NCBI GenBank assembly: GCA_037176885.1
Contig: JAWWNJ010000154.1
Coordinates: forward strand, 496,001 to 560,000
Direction of reading: 5' to 3'
From: Favolaschia claudopus
Lineage: Eukaryota; Basidiomycota; Agaricomycetes; Agaricales; Mycenaceae
Length of the DNA stretch: 64,000 nt
A program made the translations under genes and the position numbers. The notes beneath the pieces were generated by a model. That model was not told the origin of the DNA, ran no database searches, and saw only the letters and a program-made list of their open reading frames with translations. How positions within the stretch are numbered: the first letter of the stretch is position 1; every line of letters begins with the position of its first letter. This document shows, in pieces, positions 51,501 to 64,000 of this stretch.

Positions 51501-54500
51501 ACCATCCCTGAGAACCCGCTGATAAGGGTCTTTGTGTGGTTACACTTGGTAGACTGCAACCGGGTACTTACCCGGCTAGCCTATTCTGGGGCGACTGTAA
51601 GCGGGAAGAAGTTGCAGATTTGCCGGGGAACTTTTAAGGTGGTCGGCCATGTCTGCTCATACGAGGGCATGCGCCCGGATGAAGATAGAATCGGCGTCAT
51701 TGAGCGTTGGGGTCCGCTGAAGGATTTCCACGATGTGAAAGCTTTCCTGGGAACTGTGGGCGTTATGAGAATGTTCATCCAAGACTATACAGTCAAGGCT
51801 GAGCCGATTCAGAAGCTCACCCGGAAGGAAGTCATATTCGAGTGGGGCCCGGCCCAAGACGCATGCATGAAAGTTTTGAAGAAGGCTTTGCGAGAATGTC
51901 CCGCGCTTAGACCTATAAGATATGAATGGGACACTGAAGTGGTGCTGGCGGTCGATACGTCGTACCTTGGAGTTGGGGTGCATGTGTACCAGCGGGATCC
52001 TTTGGACCTAAATAAGCGGTACTATGCCCGCTTCAGCTCCATACCTTTGAATGACGGGAGTCGAGGTATTCTCAGCCCAAGCGGGAATTGTTTGGCTTGA
52101 AGAGGGCGCTAGACCACATGCAATATTGGCTGTTGGGCTGCCGCAAGCTGGTCGTCGAAACCGACGCTCAGTACCTCAAGGGCATGTTGGATCACCCGGG
52201 AAATGGGGCCCAACGCTACGATCAACCGCTGGATTGAGGAGATCCTGATGTTTCATTTCACTCTGAAGCATGTACCGGGCAAGACTTTCGGGCCAGATGG
52301 ACTCTCCCGCCGGCGTATTCAGCCGGGGGATCCAGAGTATGATCATCCAGAAGACGAGTTCGATAATAACGAGCCGCCGGGTCTTCATCCTGAAAGTAGT
52401 GCTTGGCCGCCTCTCAAGAACTTCGAGGATTTCAAGCACGATATTGACACCCGAGGTGGATATATGGTAGCGGAATTGGCGGGAGACGAGGCTCGGTCAG
52501 CCGCTGACTTCGGAAACGACGCCGAGCAGGCTTGGGCTTACACCCGCCTTGGTAGAGAATATGTTTTCGAAGTCTTCTCTCAGTCAAAGGGTGACGACAA
52601 AGCCAGACGGCGAGCCGCTGATCCCTGACCTCGAATTGAAATACGACCCGACGAAGCGGGAACCGTATTCTGAAGACCAACGATCGGTAGCAGCGAAGCT
52701 AGCGGACGAGCGGCTGCTCCTCATGAAGGACTGGCGGCGGAATACCCCTGGCTCGCCCGGCTGGCATGAACGACAAGGAATACAAAGCCTTCTTGCGATT
52801 CGCCACCGGCTTCTTTGAGGACGCAGATGGAAAACTCTATCATAAATCCTCAACGGGGGGTGCACATCAGTTGGTGGTAGACAAAGATCACCGAATGTAT
52901 ATGATGCGGGCGGCTCATGATAGCCTGGCCCCACCGCGGTGTCTTCGCTACCAAATCCTTGATAGAAATGCGTTTCTGGTGGCCTGAGATGGAGCGCGAC
53001 GTCACCTGGTATATTAAAAACTTGCGAACTGTGTCAGTTGAGGCAAAGGACTTTATTAAAGATCCCGCCCGTTGTCACCCATACCCCTTCGCTCTTCCAG
53101 GTGGTGCACGTCGACGTGATGGTCGTTGGAACCCCTTCCAACGGCTTCAACAAAATTGTTGACTGCCCCGCTGCTCCCTCAGCAGCTATATAGAAGCGCG
53201 GCCGATAAAGAATGAGAATGCCAGAACATTGGCCTTGTTCTTACTTGAAGATGTGATTTGTAGGTGGGGCTGCCCGGAGGAATTGGTGACAGATAATGCA
53301 CCGGCCTTCCTAGCGGCTGTGGCCTACCTTGAGTCTAAGTATGGCATAAGGAATATTAGAGTTTCGCCGTACAATTCTCAAGCCAACGGGAAAATCGAAA
53401 ATGGGCACTTCTCGATGAGGCAATCCTTATGGAAAGCTACTGGCGGGAATCCCAGCAAGTGGTACTGGTTCTTCCCGCAGATGTTGTGGGCTGACCGGGT
53501 CACTATTCGACGAGGAACAGGTTGTTCACCCTACTTTATGGTAACGGGGCCGCACATCCGATCCTCCCGCTGGATATAGAAGAGGCGACTTGGCTAGTGC
53601 ATCTGCCCGGCAGGACTCTGACGACCGCTGAATTTAATCGGTTATCGAGCCCAGGCCTTGGCTAAGCACGCCACTCACGTCGAACAGATGAGGGAGCGGG
53701 TCACCGACGAGAAACGAGCGAATTTACGCCGGTATGAGATAGCGCATAAAACACACTATCGAAGATTACCATTTCGAGCCGGGAGACTTGGTGCTCATCA
53801 GGAATACGACCGTCGAGAAGTCGCTGAATACGAAGATGGCCCGCCAGATACCCTGGGACCAGTAATTATCATCCGTCGTACGAAAGGTGGAAGTTATATC
53901 GTAGCGGAGATGGACGGCTCTGTCTTTCAATCGAAGATTGCTCAGTTCAGGGTCGTCCCCTTCGAGCAGCGGCGCTCAATTAAGCTGCCCGCTGACATTC
54001 ACGACTTAATCGACCTCTCGGCCGAGACGCTGGAAAAGATGGTCCAGGAGGAAGACGGTTATTCTGGAGATGACTTCCAATTCGGGAATGTGAGGTTGAC
54101 CCCCAGCGGGGCGGCTGACGAAGAGCCAGCTCTGCAGGAGGCCTTGCCCGAGGAAGAAGAAGAGGAAGAGGAACCTAACACGGATGAGCCGCTGCCTTTC
54201 AAAACGAAAGACCTCGTTCTGCCACAAAAGCCGCCGCGCGGAAATGAATTACTGCTACGATATCTACGTTACAATTTGAAACGGGATTCGAAGTCTTTAA
54301 GTAATTGGATTGTCTGCATCTCCCGCCAGTAAGCAGCGACTAAGTTGCGCACCCGGGGAGTGTGTGGCGGCCAGCAGAAGGATGAGCCGTGAGGTGTCCG
54401 AAACGATTGAGCCAGTACCGAGGATTCTGAAGAAAGGGGGACCCGCTGGGGGAGCTCTTTAGGAACGAGTCAGGGAACATGAGCATCGACGCCGGCAGAG

Positions 54501-57500
54501 GAGGACTCGGGGAAGTCGCGAAGACGAGCCGAGATCTTCTCCCCTTCGTCGAGGAGCTGCTCGCGCCGGGCCAGAGAGCTACGAAGGTTCTCGTGGATGA
54601 CCGCCAGCTCCACCATGATGAAATACATCCGCTTGCGCAAGGCAAGGTGGTTGCTCATGAACTCCGTACCCATCTCAACGACGCTAGCGGCCTCGTCGAC
54701 AACGGCACCTGAAGCGGGTGCCGAAGCGTAAAATTCAGCCGTCGCTACGAAAACACTCAGCGGGAGGAATCACTGACAGTGAACGGGAAACTCACCGTGG
54801 GTGAGGAAAGAGTCCTCGTGGAACGGGACGCTGTCGATGCGGGCGCGTTTGTTACCCTTGCCCTTCTTAGCGGGGGCCGGGCTATGCTGAAAAGAATGAA
54901 ATGAATGATGAAATTGAAAAAGCAGAAATAACGGGCGACTTACAGCGCGCACACCCTTCTTGCCCGCCAGGGCTGACTTAGCCTTGGGACCGGTAGGGGG
55001 AGCCTTGGGAGCAGGGGACATGCTCATCGTCAACGAGCATCTGGGTGAACAAACACCCGACCGGCGATGATAGAAGTATCAATCGTCAGCTCTACACAGG
55101 CCAGCTGTTAAATGAAAGAACGAACCTCGTCAGCACCAACGGTGGTGAGAGCGGGCGACGGAGCACGAACGGTGCCTTCGTCCTCGTCCTCAGACTCGGG
55201 TTCACCCTGAGACCGCCCGCGAGTACTCTTCTAGCGGGGGATGATTGTGAGTCAATGGCGAGCACGGCAATAAAAGCTAGTGAAACCGACCCGGGTCCCC
55301 TTGGAAGAAGAAACGGTGGAGACAGGCGGGATCGCCTTCTTGGAACGGTCTTCGTGAATGGCCTTGGTGATCCGCCGCAGGCATCGTACCCAGCGGGGAA
55401 GGACACGTCCCGTTTACCATCCGGGTCGTACAAGGTGTGGTAATATTCACGCGAAGTGAAGATTGCCTCACGAAGAACCGCGCTCTTGTCTTCCAAGATG
55501 AAAGGCATGAGCGGGGGAAGGCGCGCCTACGAATGAAAGAATAATGTTAGCGAAACGAGGCTGGTCAAAGTAGCCGGCGGCTCTTACGAGAATCTCGGCG
55601 ACGTCCTTGAGCTGGTTTTTACGAGACTCAGGCGGCGAATACTTGACGAGGTTGGCGGCAACGTCCATAGCCTTGAGGAAATCGGCTTTGACGGTGTTGT
55701 AATCGTTTTGAGACATTTTTGAAGGAAGCAGAGTAAAGACAGTAGACGAGGCTGGGAGTAGACCCGTCCGTCCGCTGCTTCTTATACTCGAGCGGCCGTA
55801 ATATAACGCCGTAAGGATAATTTGGACGAAATTTGGACAACGGCCGAACTTGGATTACCATTTATGGTAGATGCAACCCCGCCGTGGCGCAGAAAATTAT
55901 TTCAAACGCGCCCGATCGTTCCGTGGCACGAAAATTTGCTGCCGGGGGACCTGAATTTCCTCTGATCGATCAACTGAGGACAGTTGAGATTTCTGAAAGG
56001 GGGAGAGGTGGGTCACCCAGCACGTCATTTGAGGGCAGCGGGCACATCTTTACCAAGAAATAAATGTTTCCAAGGCCTCACATGGGGCGGGGAGGCGTGT
56101 GTTATCGGAACGAACTATCCGAGAGTACATGTGCCCTGTATCTACACTGCCCGCATCCTAGCCGGAAGATCCAGGAAAAGATTATTTGCGAGAACGTCTA
56201 ACCGCTCGCGGATAACAGCAACATACGCAGCCGGGAGATTAGCCGTTTTGGCCTCTTGCAGAAGATGGAAAACCTGGCGGGCCTCGAAGTAAAAAGACAG
56301 CCGTTGGGTTGCCTCTGCGACGCTGCGACCAACGATTACAGCATGGTATTGTTGCCAGAATGGGAACTGCGCCAGGGTCCCCTCGTGAACGACGTCCCAA
56401 GCAGCAAGCTGTTCCTTCGTAGCCGCTAGAAGCGAGCGGGGGATCAGTTGTGGCGCAACAGATAAGAAAGAAGTCGTCACTTACGATCGGGACCCTCTTT
56501 GAAACGGTGCCGGCGGGCAGCTATTTCATCGGCCAGCTCAGCGGTCTGAGTGTACGAGCAGTTGTGCTTCAGCAAGAAACAGCGGGTACACGGTGCTCCC
56601 CACTCAGTAAACTCGCAATGAGAACGGGCGTTGAGGCACGCAGAGCATACCCCGGCCAGGCTGCCGAATGATGAGGAAATACCCGAGGCAAAATGTTCAG
56701 GAACGTACATAGTACTCCCTGAGCGGGCCGACGGGGTCATTCGGAAAGAGTGGATTTTCCAGCAAAGACATGAGTAGACGACTGAAGCAAATGGGACCTT
56801 CCGCCAGCTTAAATACCCCTCTGAGACCTGGCGGGAGACCCAAAAACATAGAGATCGACGGTGGGACTCATTGCACCCGACGCTCCCGGGAAGATCCGCA
56901 ATACATGTGGAATATCCAACGAGGTGCTGAGCTCCCGCTGAGCGAAAAACACGAGGAAGCTTGGTTTCTAAGAAGCCTTCCTAATCGGGCAGCTTGAAAC
57001 AGAGTTTTAAAGATGCAAGTTCGTTTGACAGTGGGAATATATTTCCTACTACGCTTACGGCCCGATGAACATAACGGGCGGGAGCCTTGCGCCGGACTGG
57101 AGAACTACAGCGTCTAACCTATCCCGGAGGAGATCTACAATTTCCTTTCGCATGCCCGCCCCCTTCGCGTCAAACCACAGCCGATACAAGAAGCGTAGCT
57201 GGCCAAACCCAAGGGTGCCGAGCATGGACCTGGCGGCGAGGATGGTGCAAGTACGCACATCAATGTACAACTTCTCGTCGAATCGGCGGCGGCGGCCCTG
57301 GCGTACCAGTCAAACTGAGCGATCCGCCCGGCGGAGGGAGCTAAAATCCAGTAAGCCTCCGCCGAGAGGTAGAAAGAGAGAAAGCAGACTTGCCTGGCTG
57401 AGAGGCTAGAAGAGTATCGCGACGACGGGCTGTTCTCGGCCTGCCAGACGGACTTCTTAGTGTAGCAGCACAAGGCGGCGCGACCTATGAACATGCAGCT

Positions 57501-60500
57501 GAGGCAGGCTTCACCCCACTGAATCCAGATGCAATGGCGGTAGTTCTTGAAGGCAGCACTGGCATTCGTACTCCGGCTAAGAAGGGGCACCCGTCAGCGG
57601 GAGAGCACCGAGAAAGAACGAAAGACCCACAAACTGAGCTTGAAGTACGAGCTGGTACTCTGAGGGACCGGTAAAGCTCCTAAAGCGTTCTGAGTAAAAA
57701 GTCGCTGCCAAAGAAAAGGCGGGCAATCGCTCGAAGGACTCACTGGGCACCAGCCGCTATAAGTAAAATCTATAGCCGACGGGTGAGTACCACCGGCTGC
57801 CGGACCAAAAGCTCAGGTGGAATCAGACATCACGATAACGGCTTGCAGCCGGGCAAAGAGATTTATTTGACCCTAACGGGGAAAAAGCTACTAGCCTGGA
57901 TTATCGCTCGAAGGTCTGGCGGCGCGTGCCTTGGGTCAAGGGCACGAAGGTCGGAACATGAGCGTCCCGCCGCCTGACATCATGAAGAGAGATAGCTGCG
58001 TCGACGTCGCATTGGGCATGGATCGAACGGTCCTGAGCGCGCCACACTCGCGTAAAAACTCGAGACAGGATGTTGTAGAAATACAGCCGCCGGCTGGAGT
58101 GAGCGGCAATGAGACAGGTCGTGAGCAATGTCCCAGTCCCGAAGGTCGCCAGCAAATTCCTCCCGCCGACGTAAAAAGTCAGCGGGCTCACCGTCCACCG
58201 AGCCTATAAACATATCGGGGCTTAAGCCGCCGAGGCGCAGGTGGTACCAGAGTTCGAGGAATGCAAGGTCGTATAAGTGCCGCCTAAATAGCATAAGAAA
58301 GATGAGAATTTGAAGGGCGGCTAGACTTACCGCTACGATAGACGAAAAGTGCCGGAAAAGTCGAAGATGGATAGGTAAACTTGAACCAATCCACCCCGGT
58401 GAACAGACACTTGGGGACCTTTGCCTCCCGGCACCGAGTGCACTTCGAGCCCCAGTGAAGAAATTCACAATCTTCGCCGGCGTCACTACAAGGCGTGCAG
58501 ACGAGATTCGGCTAAGCGGCTGGTTGGACTTGGCGCAGAAATGTGTTGAGGACAGCCTACCACAGTATAGATCTTGCGCACGAAGTCGTGGACTGACCAC
58601 TGGGAAGGAATGGTAGTCGATTAAGACTTCACACTATGGGCTGAGGCATGGCAATTGAAAGAAAAGATGGTTTGATTGGCTATCTACCCCTATCGAATAC
58701 AAGTACGGTAGCGGGTAACTCGATCCGCCGGCCGGTTCTACTCTACGTTAGCACTCTTACGAGGCTAGCGGGAGAAATGAGGAACTAGTCACCCGGTGGA
58801 GTCCGAGGACAGCCGCTGACGGCTAGAAGAGAAGCCGCGGGCACTCCCCGCTATCTGATGATCCCGCTGATAAGCACCGTTGCCGCTCGGCATGTTGAAA
58901 AACTCGAAAGTTCGAGTGTTCAGCTCGCTCTCCAAGTCGTACTCAGCCGACGGGCGCAGCACTTGGCTGGAATCTTTTGCTTCAGACTCTTACAAAATCA
59001 CTTAGAGGCTCTAGCCGGGGACTCTGACTTCGGAACTCGAAAAGAACTTAAGGATTTTCACACAAAGAAAGAGTGCATCGTAAAAACTTTTATTTTTACA
59101 TTTCGTCGGCTTCTTTGGCCGGTACACGATGCTACTCTACGCGGGGTACTTGATTTGAATCTAAATTATTTTATTTTTGTGAGTACTGGCGGGTAGATTT
59201 CTACCAGGCCAGACTCTTCGCAAGAAGCGGGGTTATGGGACCCGTGCCCGTAGCTTTTGATGATTTTTGGGGGCCGCTCGGCCCCCGCGATTATGAATAC
59301 AGAAAAATTTCTAGAAAGAATTCAGCGTGAAGTCAAAGGCAGCGGGGAGGTCGGGCGAATCGCTTACTTGCCGCCCGCCCACCCACGAGGAAAAGCTGTA
59401 AAGATGGTCAGCGGGGAGATAAGACTCCAGAAAGGGGGAGCGTGCTTACCCGCTCAGCTCTCGGACCGCGTCGTCGCCCGAAGGACCAGGATGATCGGGA
59501 AGGTGCCCTTCGGCATCTTCCTCGCCCACTGCGTCAACTTCTGGCCCAACGTCCTCCTCGCCGCTGGCTGCGAAATCGGCAGTCCCGGGGATTTCGACTT
59601 CCTCGAGATCGCTGTCGTCTTCCTCGTCGGCTTCCCCCTGGACGCTTCCGCGTACCTCGGCCTCGCTGTCCTCCTCGCCGCTGGACCCGTCCTGCGCAAA
59701 CGACTGAGCTAGGAAGTCGTCGAAAGCGGGTGCACCCACCTCGCCCGGACTCGTCGTTCTCTTCTTCGCTCGAAGAAGGAACGGGCGGCTCGACTGCCCG
59801 CTGTTTGCCCTTTGGGCGTTTTTCAGGAGTTGGCGGGCGAGAAATATCCATGGCTAGCGGGAGAAGTTGACTTTAGCAATGAATTAGAAAGAAGAGATAA
59901 GAAGTAACGTACGGTCGTCCGGGGCCTCACCCATGTCTTCCTCTTGGGAAGTCGGGTCGGGTTGAACTCGTCGTCGGCGTCGTCGTGGACCACGGAAGAA
60001 GACTTCACCTTGCCGCTGGACTTGCCCCTTGCGCTTCGGCTCTGGTGGCGGCGGGTCGGGGATCTCGAAGAACGTACCCTTACGGTACAACATCTTGAAA
60101 AAGCCGGGCACGCTCTTGTGCTCCCAGCTGTAAGGCAAGACATTGCCGTCTTCGTCGTCTGGGTCGAGATTAATCGGACCCTTACCGTCGAGGAGGAGGC
60201 GCTGTCGGACTTTCGAGCCGTCGGGGATCTCTTCAGCGGCGTCCTCTCCCTTCAAGTCGTGGAAGAGGTCCACGCAGTCCTCCGGCTATGGAAATAAGAG
60301 GGTCAGCGGCCCAGAAGAATAATGTAAAGAAAGAATGGGACTTACTTGCACTTCGACCCACTGTGTCGGAATCGAGAGTTCAGGCTCAGCCGGGATGAGG
60401 TAGAAGGCGAGCGGGACATTTTGGTCCTGGCGGTCCTTGGCTTCGTAAAAGGCATAGGCGTCCTCGAAGCCGGGGATAGGGACTTCGTCGAGGACCTCGC

Positions 60501-63500
60501 CAGGGTAATATTGCCAGCGGCGGTTCGACTTGATAGTCGACGAAGCGGTCAACCCCTGGGGTCATGGCGATGCGCAAGACCTGGTCCATGTTCTTCTCCT
60601 GCTCCTCGGTGGTCTCGCCGGCGAAGCGTTTGATGAAATCCTCCCGCTGGATCTCCCGGCGGGTGACCAAGACAGAGAGAAGCATCTTGAAGGACTTCTG
60701 GTTCAAATTCCAGCGCGCCTTCTCGAAAGCGTCTTGGATGGCGAAACAGGTGTCCGCGGCGGTGTTGACATCGGCGTTCAAGTCGAACCACTCTGTTGAA
60801 ATGGTCAGCGGGCCTAAACGGGAAAGTAGTGGTTGACTTACCGGGTCGGGTCATCGAGACCCATTGCTTCAGCCCGGAGCCCATGGAGCTGATCTTTTCG
60901 CCGTCGAGAAGGAAAGTACAGTCCTTTGTGGACTTTGCGGGCTGGCGCAGGCCGTGCACTCGCCGGGGACGCCGGTGGATTCGCACTTGCTGCCGCAGGC
61001 GATGCACCGCAGGCAGCGGGGACCGTTCTAGATAGAAAAAGATTGAGGAGAGAAATAACCAGGGAAGAAAAAAGCTGTCTTACATGGGCGACGTTCAGCT
61101 CGAGATTGCCAATGAGGTGATTAGCGACCAAAGCGAACTGCTCCTTCTCGGGGTCGTACGGGAGGTCCTGGCGGCGAGCGGGCTTGCGGGTAATTAGTGA
61201 ACAGCTTGTTCACGACGTCTTTGTTCGGCGGCCTGAACTCCCCCTCGGGGCGAGGCTTGCTCTTCTTCTTGATCGGCTCCATCGACCTGATGGGCTGCTC
61301 GGGAAGCTAAAAGAGGGAACGCGAGGAAGTTAGCCAGGAAATTCCCCGTCAGTAGAAAGAGGAACTCGCCGGCTTGGCCGGTTTGATACCGACGCCCTCC
61401 AGGGCAGCGAGTTGAGCGGCACGGGTGCCCAGCCCTTTGAGAGAGGGCACTGTGTCGACGGTGGCGGGCTTAGCCTTCTTGCTCTTTCGAGTGGCGGGCG
61501 GCTTGGTCTCTATCACTAAGGGAAGATTTTCAGCGCAGAAAGCAGGCGGCGTTGGACTGACTTACGAATTTCGAAGTCGGGAGCGGGGACGCGCTCATCG
61601 CTGGAGCTTGGGACGCTGATGACAGACTACGAGAAGTTTATTGTTAATTCTATGTCGGCCTTACATTGGGGACAGCAGCGGGCGACAACTACCTGACTAC
61701 GAGACGGGGCCTTGCCCGCTTTGTCCTTGGCCGCCTTGTCCTCTTTCGCCTTTTTGGATGGGGACGACTCGGCGCCGGTTGAGACCTTGCGTTTGATGCC
61801 GCTGCCGCTGGCGACTGGGGTTTCGGCGGGGACCTTGATGGTCTTCTTGATCACTTTGACCCGCTCGGGCTTGGGATCGTCGGTGGTAGATGTGGTCTGG
61901 ACACGAACGATCAGCCGGCAAGAATCAAGATAAACTAGAAGAACCTCACCGTCTTCGTGAAATTCGGGAGTTTCTTTGGCTTGGGCCGGGGCGTGTCCTC
62001 CCCCTACATGAAAGAATTGGAAAGAGAAGCGATTGGCGGTTGCCCCGACTTACCTTGGTGGCGGCTTTTTCCGTTGACTTTTCCAGTCTCAGCAGCCGCG
62101 GCGGCGGCTTTGCCGCTGACTTTACCAGACTCACTGGCGGCGGGTGCGGCCTTGCCGCTAACTTTGCCAGACGAAGACGCAGCCTAAAAAGGAGAGCCTA
62201 GTCAGAGTCGCCCGGTAAAAAAAAAAAAAATTAACAAAACTCACCAAGGCGGCTTTGGTCCTCTGGGGAACGAAGAGCTGGGTCGTCGGCGGCGGCGGTA
62301 TGGGAAAAGCCTCCATAGTTTTGGTCGGGGGCCGGGGGGAAGAATAGCTGGTTGAACGATCAGCGGCAGCGGAGCCAAGAAAGTTACTGGTGGGGTGGCG
62401 CACCTTCTTTTGCTTGAGCTCGGTCTTGCGGTAGCGAAGGGCCTGAATATCGGGCAGGTGCTCCTCCGGGTCGTACGTCTGTATGGCTTTTTGAAGGTGG
62501 ACGCTTATGGCAAGGGCCATCGGGGGCGGCTCGAGGCCTTTCTGGGCAACCCCCAAGATCGCCCGGTGCTCCCTCTAGAAAGAAGTTAACAAACTGAAAG
62601 AATAAACAGCCGATGAAAACTCACCAGCGGCTCCTGGATGGAGCGGAGCATCTTGCCGATTCCAGATTGGGAGTAGTTCGCGAGCTTCGACGGGACGAGA
62701 AGCTCCTGCAGAGTCTTCCACTCCTCCGGCCTGTTGCGCCATAACGGCGAACCAGTCTACACTAGAAGACTCCAGCGGCGGCGGAGGAAGTTTGGTCGAC
62801 TTTGAAGACGATGCGGCGGGCGGCCTGCCCAGGGCCAGACAACTGTTTGCGAGGGACCGGCGGTGGAGAAGAAGCTGCCGGGGCGACGAGAAGAGCGAGA
62901 ATTAGGGCGAGAGGCAGAACTGCCGCTTGGTTTGGAGGCCATCCCGTGGGTGTAGCGTCACGAAATGAGCGAAGTGAGAAGAGCTCCCCGGTGCAAAGCG
63001 CCAGAAATCCGGTCGGCGGGCGAAAGACAGAAAGATTAAACGAAGGGGAAAGAGGGCAAGGGGGTACCCAATCGGGGAATCGGTGGGGAATCCACCCAGA
63101 AACCTCTCGACTCTTTATACCCTGAGGAGTCGGAGTTTGAATGTTTGATGGGATTCTCGAGAGATTTTCAGAGAAAAACATTTGAATGAAGAAGCGGGGG
63201 GTCCCCGAGGCTTCTTTGATCCAAAACATTCCAAACTGCGGATGAATAGGGCGGCTTTAGAGAGCGCAGGGTTAAAGTTTGATTCAAGCGCTTCTCTAAT
63301 TTGATGTACTTCCGAAAAAGGCAGGAATGACGCCTCATAATGAAAGTGACGGCATCGCCGGCCGCGGCGAGAAGTTGAGTCCAGAAACTGTCAACGGAGG
63401 TAGAGTGGGATCTAAAATTAGGTCGCCTCGAGTCCTTCGTTAAGGTTTGCTCTCATGGAATACCAAAGGGGACGAGCGGGAACCGGGCCTCACTGGCGGC

Positions 63501-64000
63501 CCGTTCGTTATCTAAATTATTCCAAGACGAATTCGTCTTGAAGTCCCCTTCCCCGGGAAGATGGATCAGTTCTCTAGCGGGGCGATCACAAGTCGTCAAC
63601 TCGGGAGAGTTGAAATCTAGAAAGGGGGAGATGATAGGGCCGCTATACGGCTAGGCATGAAATGCTCGGAATTTTCGATTTTCGAGACCTATCAGCGGGA
63701 GAAGTGAGGTTTGGATAATAGAAGATATGCCCGTCCTCGCGGGCAGTATCTTATTGCTGTGGATAGCCGACAAGCTGGCGGGACACCAACGGGTAGCAGC
63801 GGCTTAGCGACGTTTCCCTAAACATGGGTGCGAGACTCTGCCGCTGACTATTTCTAAACTGCCGGGCCAAGGGACTTGGTGGGAAACTACTATCTCGAGG
63901 TGCTGGAGGCGACTAAGAGGAACTACTGGACCTCCCTGAGGTTAGGCGCTCACCCCGCCGACCAACATGAGGAAGATCTAGCGGGGGACCATACTGAGTT

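Overview
The window looks like one contig from a mushroom-forming basidiomycete (Agaricomycete). The signs are many short GT-AG introns of about 50-65 bp, an F-box protein with the usual 'SQTCLSLRRIFLP' block, a fungal P450, a CxC5/CxC6 (KDZ-associated) protein, a Plavaka transposase, a DUF6532-like gene, and a C-terminal fragment of the fungal fatty acid synthase alpha subunit. All coordinates are manual reads of the sequence; no database search was run.

Layout. 1-19278 is mostly host genes: a 3' gene end (1-147), a cytochrome b561 membrane protein (2121-3055), a 922-bp terminal-inverted-repeat element with a 6-bp target duplication (3711-4632), an F-box gene (4720-5667), an M43 metalloprotease (6718-7946), a small mitochondrial-type protein (8430-8753, minus), a tandem duplication carrying an insertion (8995-10800), an unknown gene (10807-12021, minus), a GH27 alpha-galactosidase with about 19 exons (12540-15092, minus), an unknown gene (15579-16485, minus) and a P450 (17101-19278, minus). 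19591-25350 holds an unknown 7-exon gene and the CxC5/CxC6 gene. A DUF6532-like gene (minus, 25673-39951) is split by a 10.77-kb LTR retroelement, element 1 (26178-36947). Then come a fatty acid synthase alpha pseudogene fragment (40222-41910, minus), the 3' part of a Plavaka transposase (42389-44975, minus), and a second LTR element, element 2 (44976 to the window end), inserted into Plavaka.

The main discovery is the organisation of the two LTR elements. Both start TGATAG, share a primer-binding site (TGGAGCCCACCGCGAGGGG) and a polypurine tract, and carry, between pol and the 3' LTR, a cassette of intron-containing genes on the ANTISENSE strand (called C, B and A here). Several of these proteins contain a zinc binuclear-cluster-like motif with constant spacing C-x2-C-x6-C-x8-C-x2-C-x6-8-C. 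Element 1 has lost nearly all gag-pol but keeps an intact antisense cassette, and its LTRs differ at one base in 1322, so it moved very recently. Element 2 has a complete but frameshifted Ty3/Gypsy-type gag-pol and a decayed, expanded cassette with three B paralogues.

Each element is also peppered with its own short motif: TCGCGA (within GCWWTCRCGAWWG) in element 1, and AGCGGG (within YAGCGGGR) in element 2. Each motif is rare in the other element. A conserved hairpin with an RGGA loop lies just 5' of the polypurine tract and is repeated internally between genes C and B in both elements. My hypothesis is that the antisense genes encode element-specific DNA-binding proteins that recognise these motifs and control the element's expression, silencing or mobility, as VANC proteins do for plant VANDAL elements.
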